64,000 nt of DNA, taken from Climacium dendroides. Its lineage: Eukaryota; Streptophyta; Bryopsida; Hypnales; Climaciaceae. The stretch is from contig OX467089.1 of assembly GCA_950106755.1 (NCBI GenBank), forward strand, positions 23,045,345-23,109,344, given 5' to 3'. Made by a program: the position numbers and the translations under genes. How positions within the stretch are numbered: the first letter of the stretch is position 1; the number at the start of each line of letters is the position of its first letter. The notes below the pieces were generated by a model. The model was not told where the DNA came from. It saw nothing but the letters and a program-made list of their open reading frames with translations, and made no database searches. This document shows positions 23,839 to 35,494 of this stretch, one piece after another.

Positions 23839-24399
23839 GCTCTCTTGACAGAGGTTAAGGCCTATCACATGTTGAAGGAGGTTTGGGGAAAGTATGTACC
23901 TCAGCTAGTTTCATATGGAACTACTGGTGGGGGATCAATCGTGTACATCGCCACGAAGGAAATTATAGGTCATGAAATTGGAATGGGTATGTTACTAACC
24001 TTGCCTTCTATATGTTGTTTCTTAGTTATGCTTGCTTATTGCTTGTGGTGTGTTGCTTGGTTATTGCTCAATTATTGTTCATGAGGGCATTTGCTTATTG
24101 TTTGTGATGTATTTGGGTATGCATGACCTTTGTCCCAAGCAGTGGTGGAGGAGATTTTTGATGCCCTTGCTGTTGTGCATCAATGTGGAATTCTTCATGG
24201 CGACATCCGGCCTAGGAATATCTTGGTTGCAAATGGAGGACAAGCAGGAGTCCGATTCCTTGATTTTGGGTTTGCTTGCTTCGTCACTAGCGATGTGGGT
24301 CACAAAAGAGAGTATGCGCAATTGGAGTTCTTACTGAGTGAGTTCACTTGCTTGGATGTAACCTCCCAATTTCAGTTAAAGCAAAGGCAAGAGGTCTAG
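23839..24399 (+). CDS. Protein-kinase-like gene fragment, two exons
   Basis: Exon 1 is 23839-23986, with acceptor TTTAG and donor GTATGT. It encodes TEVKAYHMLKEVWGKYVPQL, an alpha-C-like segment with the conserved glutamate, and then hinge-like IVYIATKEIIGHE. Exon 2 is 24143-24399, phase-matched (G | TG). It encodes LHGDIRPRNILV, a catalytic loop with HGD and the metal-binding Asn, then VRFLDFGFA, the DFG motif, and stops after KQRQEV. The short tail after DFG resembles the small RIO/crinkler-like kinases of fungi, oomycetes and some plants, which lack a full C-lobe. The glycine loop and VAxK lysine should lie upstream, but no exon for them is seen in the preceding kilobase. It may be a 5'-truncated copy, or the first exon may be further away. 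No internal stops are present in the two exons. Confidence 0.65.
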
Positions 24400-27300
24400 A
24401 AAAATATTTAGTCTAGAAAAATGTTCATAAACATTGATAAACAGTGATTTTTGTGCACATTGTTGGACTTATTTTAATAGGCTGGTACATGAGAAATTGG
24501 TTTGGATGCGATGCTTTTCATAGTTTCTTTTATATGCCATAGTGTGATCATATTGTTGCGGTTTGTGTTGCATTAGGAAGGCATTTGTTTTTAAAGATAG
24601 GAGATGCTCGGAATCATCTACACTAGAACAAGGTTTATTTTTATACTAATTGTAGAAAAATAGACAAGTACTTGATTTAAATTGAACCATTTAGGAGTTG
24701 AACTCCCACTTATCAAAATCCGTATGCTGAAAACAAGATTGAATTATGTAATTGTGCATCACAAGTAACTAGCCATCAAAACAAAACATCAAATCCCTAA
24801 ACCCTGAACAAATGTCAGACCCCCTCCCATCATGAATTGCAACCACCTAATTGGTTTCCTAAAGTCAGCACAATTACCCCCATGGAGCCTGACGGGTAGT
24901 TCTTCATATTTTCGTTCTACACGGTGTACACTCCAAAGGGGTTACACTTCTTTCATCCACCCTCGCTTCCTATTGGCTCCGCTTTTCCGATTTTGGTGGT
25001 ACTCCCAGCTGTAGAATATTACTTCCTATCTTAAGCCAAGTGGGAATAGCCTTTTGGAGATTGAGAGTTTTAAATGTGAATTGAAAATTTTCAAAAGCCA
25101 AGGAATGTTTTGAATTTTAAAATCAAAATTTGAAACCTCAATATTCTCATGACTAGTCCCTATAAATTGATATTCCATCTACTCTTGGCCTAAATGTTGA
25201 AACTTAAACTATTTTTTTAGATATTGATCTAAAAATACTATAAATGAAAGATAGACAATTGCAAATTTATGTATCAAATCACTAAGTTAGTTGTATATAC
25301 GCAATTAAAACGAATTAGGTCAATTACATCCATCATCAAAATGGATTGTTGAGTATGAATTTACTATTTAGCTCTATATTCTTCAAAAAAATTCGTGAAT
25401 CAACAAAATATGGAGACACAAATTGAAAGTTGTTATAATTGAACAAAAATGCCAAGAGATCAATTTCTTTTTGGATACTTTGCAATCCTACTTGCTTAGG
25501 TAGATGCATGGATGAGTGTCTCAATAAACTAGTCACAAAGACATCTTACAAAAAAAATTGCAATACAAAGGCTCTTGGCCAAAAATGATCATGGAACAAT
25601 ATTTGAAATTAACTTTGCAACACTAATAGCTTGTCATAGAAACAATAGTACAAGAAAAAGTCACAAATAAAAAAGATTCATTGAAATTTTTCTCAAAAAA
25701 ATATTTTAATGTTTCTATAGACCTTGAGCACCACTTGCCCTACCTTGCTGTTTACGCCACACCATGCCACACTGAAGGCTCCACCATATTTGTACTTTTG
25801 GCCCACAATCTAAGCTCAATCAAGGCCCACCATTTCTATGCTCTTAAACCACAATTTCTCAATGGACAATTTTACGCTTTTTGAGTGGATGTTGTCTTTT
25901 CAAATTGATTAGTCCACCCTCCCTTGCTTGATTCATTTATCGGCCTTGCCATGTAGGTAACACCTTGTGGCCTAATCAAAACACAATTGCCTACAATATA
26001 AGTCTCAAAAACTCTTTATCATGGACCTTGGCTAACTAGAGATTAGCTAACAATGGTTGCAATGCAATATAGTCTTATTCTTGAGGAGTGGTTGTTGAAA
26101 AGTATATGAGTTCAAAGTGAACCTTGACTAACATTCTTTGAAGTGTTTTTAAGAAAATCTTTCATATTAATCTTAGAAATATTTCTAAAATTCAACTTCT
26201 ATTTTTCCACCTTCTATTTTCAAATTCATTTCCTAAAAATATATATTTATGTATGTTTGAAAATTTAATTAAATATTAGAGTGATCTTCATAAAAATTTC
26301 TCTAATATAAAATGTTCTCTAATGAAATATTAAAGCGACTAATTGATGCTATAATTACACAATTACTTTGTGTAAAAATTATCTTCAATTTTTGTCTTTA
26401 TTCGATCATTTTCACAAGGACCTTATAAAGAATCCTATTGTGAAAAATTAATCTAGTGGTGTGGAACCATCTACTATATGTTGACATGAATAATATCAAA
26501 AGGCACTCTTTGATTTGGTAGTGTTTTCATGTTTTTTTGGAGTACTTTAAAATTATATTTTTTATAAAATTCTAAAAATATGGCCAATGTATATACTTTT
26601 GAGAAAATGGTGGAAAGCATAGAAAAATTCTTTAAGTAATAGAACAAGAAAAGTATAAAATCTCAAGAAAATAAGTACCTCTACTTTTTAATTTGTAAAA
26701 ATTAAAAATAATAATTTGCAAACAAATTAGAAATTGTTCAATTTTTAGTATGGTGATGAGATTTCACCAAATAAATGAGCTTGAACCATGTTCAATGTTC
26801 AGAAAAACATGTGCTAAAGAGCTCTACTTGCTTGAACATGGAAGGTATAAAATAATGTAATAACTTGAACATGCTTGCCTATTATGCAAGTGTACTTAGT
26901 TTTACTACAACAAACCACGTGTGAACAAGTGATTTTTAATAAACTATAATTTTAACTTCAAATTTTGAGCATTGTTTACTAATGACTATAGGATTCTACT
27001 CCCAAAATTTCAAACTCAAATAAAATATGGAATGATTTCTAAAAGAGGTTAAAAATGCACTAAAATGGCATGTTATTTTAACTCAAATATTTTTAGAGAA
27101 CACATTTAGATGACCATTATATCAATATTCAACTCAAAGTGAGCTTTCAATAGAGAATTATTTTTAGGAATATTTTGTTCATTTTTTAGACAATTTTTTC
27201 TTATATAATATAGGGATGTGAAAGTTATTTTTTAGTTTTACTGTATATCTTTTTGCTTCAAAAACTTGTAAATAATTATGATTAACAAATAAAAATATCA

Positions 27301-28560
27301 ATAATTCAAACATAAACTATCAAAGTAGAAAAATCTATTCATATTTTTTTTATTTAATTTTATTTAAAATTCAAAAAGTATATAAGAAATCTAAAGTTTT
27401 ATTCGCACGCTAACATCAAAAAAAAGGGAGAGTGCACCCCCCCAAGATGCAAATAAACCACAAAAATTTCAACTTTAGATCATTAATTTTGGATACTCAA
27501 TAGAACCCCAAACCCCCAAACCTAACAGTTGTGTCTAATTTTATAAAATAGACTTTTAAATATAAGATGATTTTGTAAATTTTTGATTAAAAAAAATATG
27601 ATTACAATAGAAATATCCATCCCCAATAAAAATAAATTTAAGTTCATCAAGTTCATGCTTCAAAAGTTATAGTGGATGATAATTCTATCACAATAAATGT
27701 GACATAAAAAGATATTAGTGTTTCTGGTGTGGCTAACTCCTAACCTGCATAGTCCAACCATACAATTTAGTACCCGAGAATGTCACCATGCAAACCAAGG
27801 TCCATGGGTTAGTTCTCACTCATTGAGTCTCACACAACTCACCCCCGAGCTCCCAAGCCTAAGTACTTTAAGGCTTGGACAAGGCGCCAAGTCCCCGGCA
27901 TCGCGCTCACCTCTGCAACGACGCCCTTCACACCATAACATGGTGCGGGCCTCCTTTCTACCAACATTGGTTCTCTCACCCAACACCGCCCAATTGGAGT
28001 CTACCCAAGCTCAATTTGGAATCGCAACGCGCTTCACTACGAATCCAGCTCCAAGTGAGCCTTATTCCAAAGGGATGTTACGTCTTCTCCCACATAGATC
28101 ACTTGATGTCCACATCAAAACTCATTTTGAAGGGTACCCCTTTCGTCCTAGTCCTCACAAAGGAGTCATATATTGAATTCCTCACATAGTGGATTCATTA
28201 TGAGCTATTTGTATTTGACATAATTGATCTTATGGAAAAAAATGAACATTATATTAATAGCCTCAACATTGCAAGATAAGATCAAATGTTCCAAAAAGCA
28301 TTCTATTATCTATTTTTCAAATTTTTGTAAATGTTCAAAGACAAAAATGAATTGTGTCATGGTGATTTGTTAACCCATAAAGGAACAAACATTGTTTGGG
28401 GGTAGCATAGAAAGTTTGGGCAACCCACTAAGAATGGAATTTTTATTTTTTATTTTGAAATTTTTACACAATATGTAGTTGAGGAATAACTTTAAGACAC
28501 AATAATTTTTGTAACTTTTGACTAAATTATTAAAAAGTTATTGTATAATATGTAGTTTTC
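24400..28560. other. AT-rich intergenic DNA, no supported gene
   Basis: A less AT-rich block at 24780-25020 and another at 27718-28190 hold open frames (up to 152 codons at 27718-28176, with an overlapping frame at 27875-28189), but the residues are proline/serine-rich low-complexity with no known motif. The second block could be the edge of a degraded retroelement. The rest shows only repeat fragments. Confidence 0.35.
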
Positions 28561-28564
28561 ACTC

Positions 28565-28568
<4 letters not shown>

Positions 28569-28599
<31 letters not shown>
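28569..28599. repeat. (TA)n microsatellite, ~15 units
   Basis: Uninterrupted TA dinucleotides. It lies inside a copy of the dispersed degenerate repeat. Confidence 0.95.
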
Positions 28600-28601
<2 letters not shown>

Positions 28602-29230
28602 AAAGTTCTAAATCAAGAATGCATATGAAATATTTTTTGTTTGAAAATTTATATATGTATTTCCAATTTATTTCTTTATCATATTATGGAGAGTTGCAAG
28701 TTGTAGGATCTACACATTTTTGGATAAATTTTTGAATGATGAAATCTAACCATTTGGGAAGAATTAAAAATATTTCTTTTTGAAATTCAAGCATTATGAT
28801 TTTGTAATTGGTAAGGTTTTCAATTTTGAAACTTTAAGAGAGTGTACTCTAACAAGCTAACTAAAAGATATTGTAGTTGGATTTGTTAAAATAAGTAGGG
28901 ATGAAGATTTTAGCCTTCTTTTGGAGACTAGTATTTTTTTAATTAGTTTCGGGCCTTTGAACATGCAAAAAATTTAGGAGTTAAAGGTAATATGGATGAA
29001 TCCATTCCAAAGTCTTATCCATTTATATAAGCTTTAGTTAGGGTTGGGCCATAAGAATCATGCTTTCAACTTAAAACAAATATTTTTGACTAATTAACAT
29101 TTAGGTTAAAATAGGATGAATAACATATCTAGCAGTCAATCCAAACAAAAATATAGATCTAAAAATAGAAGCCAAAATAATTGGGACATTATTTTTTCAA
29201 ATTGTATAGAAAATAAATTATTTTTTCTAT

Positions 29231-29290
<60 letters not shown>

Positions 29291-30225
29291 TAAATTACAT
29301 TTGCCAACTCTAATTAATTATTTGGAAACAAATATTATTATGTTGAATTTGACCTCTAGATATAGTAGTCACCACAATAAATGCTTTAATTGACAATCAT
29401 GGAGTGAGTTAGATACCACTATACATAAGAAGTTATACCTTTTGGGTTTAGGATTTAAACTTTATAATGAAGAAAACAAGGTTTTTTGTACCTTGTCTGA
29501 CTAGATTATTCGGTATTAAATCTTTTTAATTTAAAGTTTTTGAACTGAAGTTTTTGATGTAAGAAAATTTTATGTTGAAGAATTGAGTTGATCATTTTGA
29601 AGGAATTTAAAAAAAAATGGATTGTCATTCTTAAAAAAAATTATTAAATAGAAGTAGGTACAAGATTGAAGGAAAATCTACATCTTTAATCGGAATCAAA
29701 CACAATAATTTTGAAGGTGAGATTATTCTAGAAAACAAAAAAACCTTGGGAGGAACTTCTTCTTTTGATAATTGAGAAAATTGAGTTAAAAAAACAAATG
29801 AAATACATCTTACTTGTAAGAAGATGCCCATAAAACAAGATGGTCAATAACTTTCACATCACTAATCCAAATGGTATGAATTAAATGTTTTTATGTAGAA
29901 AAAAATAAAATCTATTAGAAAAAAAAATTTAAAATTTTAATTTTTTTTATTGTTTTTGACAGCTTAGTCATTTTATGATTATTGTGACATACCTTTACTC
30001 CCACACGCCAATTGAAATAAAAATTATATTTCCAAAATAGGCATATATTTTTTTTCTATCTTAAAATATTCAAAAAGTCAAGCCAAAAATTTAGATCATA
30101 AGAACTTGGAATACCCAAACTTTAATTTCTATCCAAAGGAATGAATGGGACTTTAGGGGTTAAAAGACGCTTGCCTTTAAAAATCTATATTTTGCTAGAA
30201 TATTATAATTTCAACTAATATATCC
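28600..30225. other. AT-rich repeats, no supported gene
   Basis: Continuation of the degenerate dispersed repeat to about 28960, then featureless AT-rich sequence around the second microsatellite. A minus-strand frame at 29631-29831 has no recognisable motif. Confidence 0.4.
29235..29288. repeat. (AT)n microsatellite, ~27 units
   Basis: Uninterrupted AT dinucleotides over 54 bases; likely highly length-polymorphic. Confidence 0.95.
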
Positions 30226-30466
30226 ATGCCATATTTAACTATTTTTGGACTTTGCAAAGTCTAAAATTGGTAAAGGGACATCTAAGACAATTGTAGATTT
30301 TGATTTCTATAGATTTTAGGAATCTAGATATGATATAGATTTTGGACTAGGTGGTTTGAAAAATGTACAGCGAGTTTAGATTTTAGATATCTATGACAAC
30401 GGGAGATCTCCCGTTGGACAAAGTCCAAAATTCCCTGAAAAGTCCAAAAGTAGTTAAATATGGCAT
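30226..30466 (+). mobile_element. 241-bp MITE, copy 1
   Basis: The termini are inverted repeats beginning ATGCCATATTTAACTA, then TTTTGGACTTT. The possible target duplication is ATCC on each side. Inside are two strong palindromes: a 24-base one made of TTTTGGACTTTG and its complement (30240-30263, one change), and CAACGGGAGATCTCCCGTTG at about 30395-30415. The copy at 33252-33492 has the same length and opposite orientation. Confidence 0.85.
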
Positions 30467-31017
30467 ATCCATATATCTCTTACTTTTGTCTATTTACGTA
30501 AGGGTGGAAAGAATTTAAAAACTATCCATTTCACAAGGACAACAAAGTGATCCTTCTCTCAATAGATCATCCAATTAATTAATCCCTAAAGTCCTAAATT
30601 GTGTTTTTTAGCAACATAGCAATTTGAGGTAACTCACTCTTAATAGAGTTTTTATTTTTCTTTGAAATTTTCATAAAACATGTGCCTAAGGAGTAGCTTT
30701 AAGGCCCAATAATTTTCATAACTTTTGACAACATGATTAAAAAGTTATTGGATGATATATATTTTTCATTGTTCGGCGGGTAGTCCAGGCAACCAAAAAC
30801 ACTTCTTTAAAAATCACTTTTTAAAAAAACAAAAGTTTTAAATTGGTTCTCTAGATTTATTTAAAAGTGGAAAGCTTTGAACCATTCCATTTTGATTAAT
30901 GAGATGAAAGTTATGAGGTGTTCAAGTTTGCATGTAGTTATGGAATTTCTACTCTAAGATAAACTTTGAAGTCTTTTATTTAATTCAATTTTTAATATTT
31001 ATGATATGGAATGAAAT

Positions 31018-31470
31018 TTGCCTCCTAGCTTTTTTGACATTCAAGTACACTTGATATGGCACTTGGTGGAAGAAGTGGAATTGTGTAGATATGTGTCATT
31101 TCATTGGATGTACTTTCTAGAACAATATATGAAAGACTTAAAGAATTGGTTAGGCAAAAGGCTTGGCCAAAGGGTTCAATGGATGAAGGATATATTCTAA
31201 CGGAAGCAATGCACTATACAACTAAATATACAACCTGATTGGCACCAAATGCACCCCAATTGTGGAAGGTTAAAAAAGACCCTTCTTTATTGGATTGCCA
31301 AAAGCGCACAAAATGCGCTGACTTGATAGAGATCTAGTAGGGAGGGTTTTTTTGGAACAAGTCCACTGCTTTGTGTTGAAAAATGACTTGTACATGTCAA
31401 ATTGGAAAAACAATTATGTTCTGGAAGATCCAATTGAAACAACAAAGAGGACTTTAGTGAATGGACCTTA
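31018..31470 (+). pseudogene. CACTA (En/Spm) transposase remnant with DUF4218
   Basis: PPSFFDIQVHLIWHLVEEVE, then YVSFHWMYFLEQYMKDLKNW, matches the DUF4218 region found C-terminal in plant CACTA transposases. A frameshift near 31150 moves the rest (KGSMDEGYILTEAMHYTT) to another frame. A further piece at 31331-31470 (FLEQVHCFVLKNDLYMSNW) fits the region just after DUF4218, and two stop codons follow. The transposase catalytic part is absent. It is a fossil with no expected function. The remnant lies between two inverted copies of the 241-bp MITE. Confidence 0.8.
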
Positions 31471-31499
31471 ACCCCTTTAAGATGTTGGCAGAATGGCAT

Positions 31500-33251
31500 A
31501 CAATAGCCATTTCAACGTATTCTGAGGGCCACTGTTGTATAATCATCACTTGGTAACTCGGAAACACATTTTCTTGAATTGGGATTTTTACACAACAACT
31601 ACTTGCAAGTGTACTTTACGATTCTGAAATCAAAAGTGATTTTGAGAAAAACAAGTTCTGTCCAAAAAATAGTGACTACACATGGGTGTCCAGTGCTCTA
31701 CATACAAAGACTGTATTGTATGAAGTGGAAAAATAAGGAAAAACCAATACAAAATCATCCGTTCAACAACCCTCACACACTTGGTCTAACGCACTTGCAC
31801 CAGTGGTAGGTCAAGGTGGACTGGAAGTACCGGTGGTCAAGGAAAATGGAGCTCCAACAAGGTAGTTTAGCTATGAGAATTTGGAAGTGTTATTAAAGAA
31901 TTTATAAAATTGAAAATCTATAAGGGCAGAAATTCATTGATATAGAAATGCAAACCTAACTTTTTACAAAATACAAGGAGAGTAAGTAAAAATTCTAGGT
32001 TTATGAAAATAATTATTTCTATGATTATAATATTTGAAACATAAATATTTTTTAATTTTGAAAAATTTATTTCAAATGAACTTAAGAATTATCAATTAAA
32101 TTAACCCCTACAATTCTTTCATGTTTAGACATCCAAAACTTCTTTAAAATACTTGCCTATGTAGTAAGCTCAAAGTCTTAATCAATATTTAAATTTTGAC
32201 AAATCCAACTACAACGTATTTTAAATGAGCTGTTAAGTACTTTTCCCTAAATTTTTAGTGAAAATATATAAAAATAAACTTTACTGGAATAACTTTCACA
32301 TTCATTTGTAAACAAATTGTGAAGAGGAAGGTGTCATTGAATGAAAGATAAAAATAATTTACTAATAACTTTTGGAAGAATTTGAGGATTATTAATCTAA
32401 TGAAACTCCTCATAATTTGTACTTCATTATTTTGAATTAAGTGGTTCAAATTTTTTTTCACTTGTTCTCAATCTGTACGATCTCCCAAAAATTAATTTAT
32501 ACTTTTTAGAATATAAATTTTTGATGCCTAATTTGACATTGAAATTGAAATAAACATTCTAACTTTTGTAATATTCGTTGGAATGATGTGAATCAAAGCT
32601 TCACACATAGATCATGAAGAGTACCATCCATCCTAAAAATTTCATGCGAACATTTTAAATTATGAAGTGAATAGAACGTGCCCAAGTTCTCAAGAAGCCC
32701 AAAGTGGGCTCCTTGGTTCTTTAAGGTTTAAAAGAAAAAGTAAAATATCACTATTGATTAAAAAACGCCTCAAATAATTCAAGCTTAAGAAAATAATAGA
32801 AATCACGTAAATTACACCGCATAATGAATCCTACATTAGAATCACTTCTATTTCTATGTGTAGGTATTTTATTATTTTTAGTAATACAAAAATGAAAAAA
32901 GTCATACTTCCAACTCTTCCATATTTTCTTGCAACTATTGTAGTTATTGGTTTCCGATAACCGTAGTAAAGATGTAAACTAATTTTGCATAACTTGTAAA
33001 TATTATTTCTAAACAATTCTCAAAAGAAATACCTATATAATAGAAAGACTCATTTATAAATTATGCAAATTGACATATATGGGCTTAAATTTAGTACACT
33101 AAAAAACAAACATAGTCTCTAATTGTTGAAAATATCAAATGCATAGTACTGAAAAGAAAAATGGTGCAAAAGAGGTACAACTGTCAATCACAATCATAAA
33201 CAATATGGGTGAAGGATTGCAAATGTTTGCAAAACTATGGAAAAGTCAAAA
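31500..33251. other. AT-rich DNA between the CACTA remnant and the second MITE copy
   Basis: A frame at 31579-31809 lies close behind the transposase remnant and could be a decayed tail of it, but I see no motif. The remainder is AT-rich, with no feature I can support. Confidence 0.35.
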
Positions 33252-33492
33252 ATGCCATATTTGACTACTTTTGGACTTTTCAGGGAATTTTGGACTTTGT
33301 CCAACGGGAGATCTCCGATTGTCATAGATATCTAAAATCTAAACTTGTTGTACATTTTTCAAACCACCTAGTCCAAAATCTATATCATATCTAGATTCCT
33401 AAAATCTATAGAAATCAAAATCTACAACTGTCTTAGATGTCCCTTTACCAATTTTGGACTTTGCAAAGTCCAAAAATAGTTAAATATGGCAT
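33252..33492 (-). mobile_element. 241-bp MITE, copy 2 (inverted)
   Basis: This is a reverse-complement copy of 30226-30466 with about ten substitutions and equal length. It is flanked by AAAA on both sides. The central palindrome is damaged here (GGGAGATCTCCGATTG), while the palindrome near the end is intact. Confidence 0.85.
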
Positions 33493-34628
33493 AAAAGTAG
33501 TTTAAGTTTATAAAAGAAATGAACTAATAAAAAATAGTTGCCTCTCCTTTGCCAATGCTTGCATAATGCAAAATCTATATATGCATTAGATTGTAAAATG
33601 GAAGTTTTGAAATTATTTAAATTAAATGATGCTAAAAATTCGTAAAATGAAATGTTAAAAACGTTCCAATTAGGAAAAAAACCCTACTTGCCATGTGATG
33701 TAATAATCTTTTGCCTTGAAGTAGTTCAAGGCAAGATTCTCACTTGAGTTCTTCAAGGCCTTGCTCAATTATACAATGAAAGGCCGCTTTTGCACAAAAG
33801 CAATTCCCCAAACTCCGGGTGATTTATAAGATGTCGTACAATGAACAGTTGTAACGCCATTGACAACCATCCCAGCTCCATTTCCACAGTGGAAGCGAAC
33901 TTTCTACTCTGGTAGCCAAAAACATGGTTGGTCTTGTATGTCCACCTCTCCACCTATAGAAAAATCACAATGTTTATTGGAAATTCATTGAAATTTTAAA
34001 AATTAAAAAAGAATTACATATTGATAATGCTCTAGAATTTGAAGGAAAAAACAATAATTATAAGGAAATGAACTTACTCGGATGCAACCACACGATGATT
34101 CTATACCCATAGTCGGTTTATAATCATTTCATACCCATATAATCCCGGGTGATTGCAAGACAAGTGAAAGGAGTCCCTACAAAGTGACCATCTGCGCCAT
34201 CCAAGCCCTCCTTCAGTAGTATGTTTTCGAGGTTGTCCATGAGACTGGGAAATGCAGCTTTCAAATGACGATACATCTTCTGCATAAACACCTTAGACAA
34301 TGCATACATCTCTGCGTGTGGTTGCACAAACTTGCATTGAAAAAATATATAGAAGTTTAGTCCATTCCTCGCATTGTATAGGACAACAACAAATGTTGAG
34401 AAAACTAAAATCCTAAGAATGACATTTGAAAATTCAAGTAAAAATTTATAGACATATCATTAAACTCTGAAGCAATTGGCCACAATATAAATTGCTTAAA
34501 GTACATTGAGAAACTTCAATTACAATTGAAATAAAATTAGAGCATGTTATTGTATTAAAATGATTCTACCCTCATTCATAATTTCACTTTCCATGGACAT
34601 TCTTTAGACCTATTATTCTTCAAATGAA

Positions 34629-35494
34629 TCATACTACTAAAATCATAATTCCCTTTGTAATATCACAAATGCTACCATTAATACTAGGGGCTCATGCTTG
34701 CTATGCTACGCATTCATTGTATCACATATTAGTAAAATTTTGATATATTTGAATAGAATGCATGATAATGATTTCAATAAGTCTTTAAAATAATTATTTT
34801 AAATATTTTGTAAAAATATTTTCAGTCATGCATACATAGAAATCGTATTTTCACACGATATGATATTACAAAAATAGAATAGCAGTTTGCAATCACTTCT
34901 GTAACATCACTTTTTACAAAGGGTGATATTATAGAAATAATATAGTAGTTGCAATTAAGGTGATATTAAAGAGGATCCATAGGATGATGTTATAGAGGTA
35001 GCAAATTCATTGCTTCTCTTGGCTTTACACTTCTTTGCACTTCTATGATTTTGTGCTTGTGTGAGCTTTGAGCTTTCATGATTTCAATTTTCTATCGCTA
35101 CTACCAAATGGTTTTGAGAAATTTATTCAATTGAACCGGTTTTGGATTTCACAACAATTAAGTTGTTCACAAAGTTTTTGAGATTTATAAGTTTTTCTTT
35201 TCAATTCTTCAATTTGGGTTGCCATTTTTTTTAACAATGGAGTCAAATTTCTAATGCATTCTAATGTATGTGTATCTTTTATAGTATTTTCCATTGCATA
35301 TGTTTCATTCATCATTCAATAAATTTCTATTGTACATTTCAATATATGGTTACTTATAGAAAAATTATACAAAGATTTTAGTCATTTTTATTTGAAGATT
35401 TATTGAAATTTTTGTTTTGCATTCTATCTAATATATAAAAATTCTTATAAAATTCTAATGATGAATGCGTAGCATAGCAAGTGCCAACCGCTAG
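34629..35494 (+). mobile_element. Non-autonomous Helitron, copy 1 (866 bp)
   Basis: The element begins TCATACTACTAAAATC after an A and ends CCAACCGCTAG before a T, the Helitron rule of 5'-TC...CTAG-3' inserted between A and T with no target duplication. Copy 2 (52489-53356, inverted) obeys the same rule in unrelated flanks. Subterminal inverted repeats CTTGCTATGCTACGCATTCA and its complement lie near both ends. The 3' hairpin is weak (ATGC GTA GCAT). No Rep/helicase is present. It sits in an intron of the decayed dioxygenase gene. Confidence 0.75.
35127..35315 (-). pseudogene. Small charged open frame carried by the Helitron
   Basis: A 62-codon frame starts MMNETYAMENTIKDTHTLEC and continues with a heptad-like stretch, MATQIEELKRKTYKSQ. 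The matching region of Helitron copy 2 (52669-52842, plus) keeps the same first 43 or so residues, with a one-base shift in an A-run after which the frames differ. It may be a captured host exon. I do not recognise the source gene. Confidence 0.45.

Noticed and set aside
27718..28189. Two overlapping open frames of 152 and 104 codons
   Set aside because: Low-complexity Pro/Ser/His-rich translations with no motif, start context or splice signals; more likely retroelement debris.
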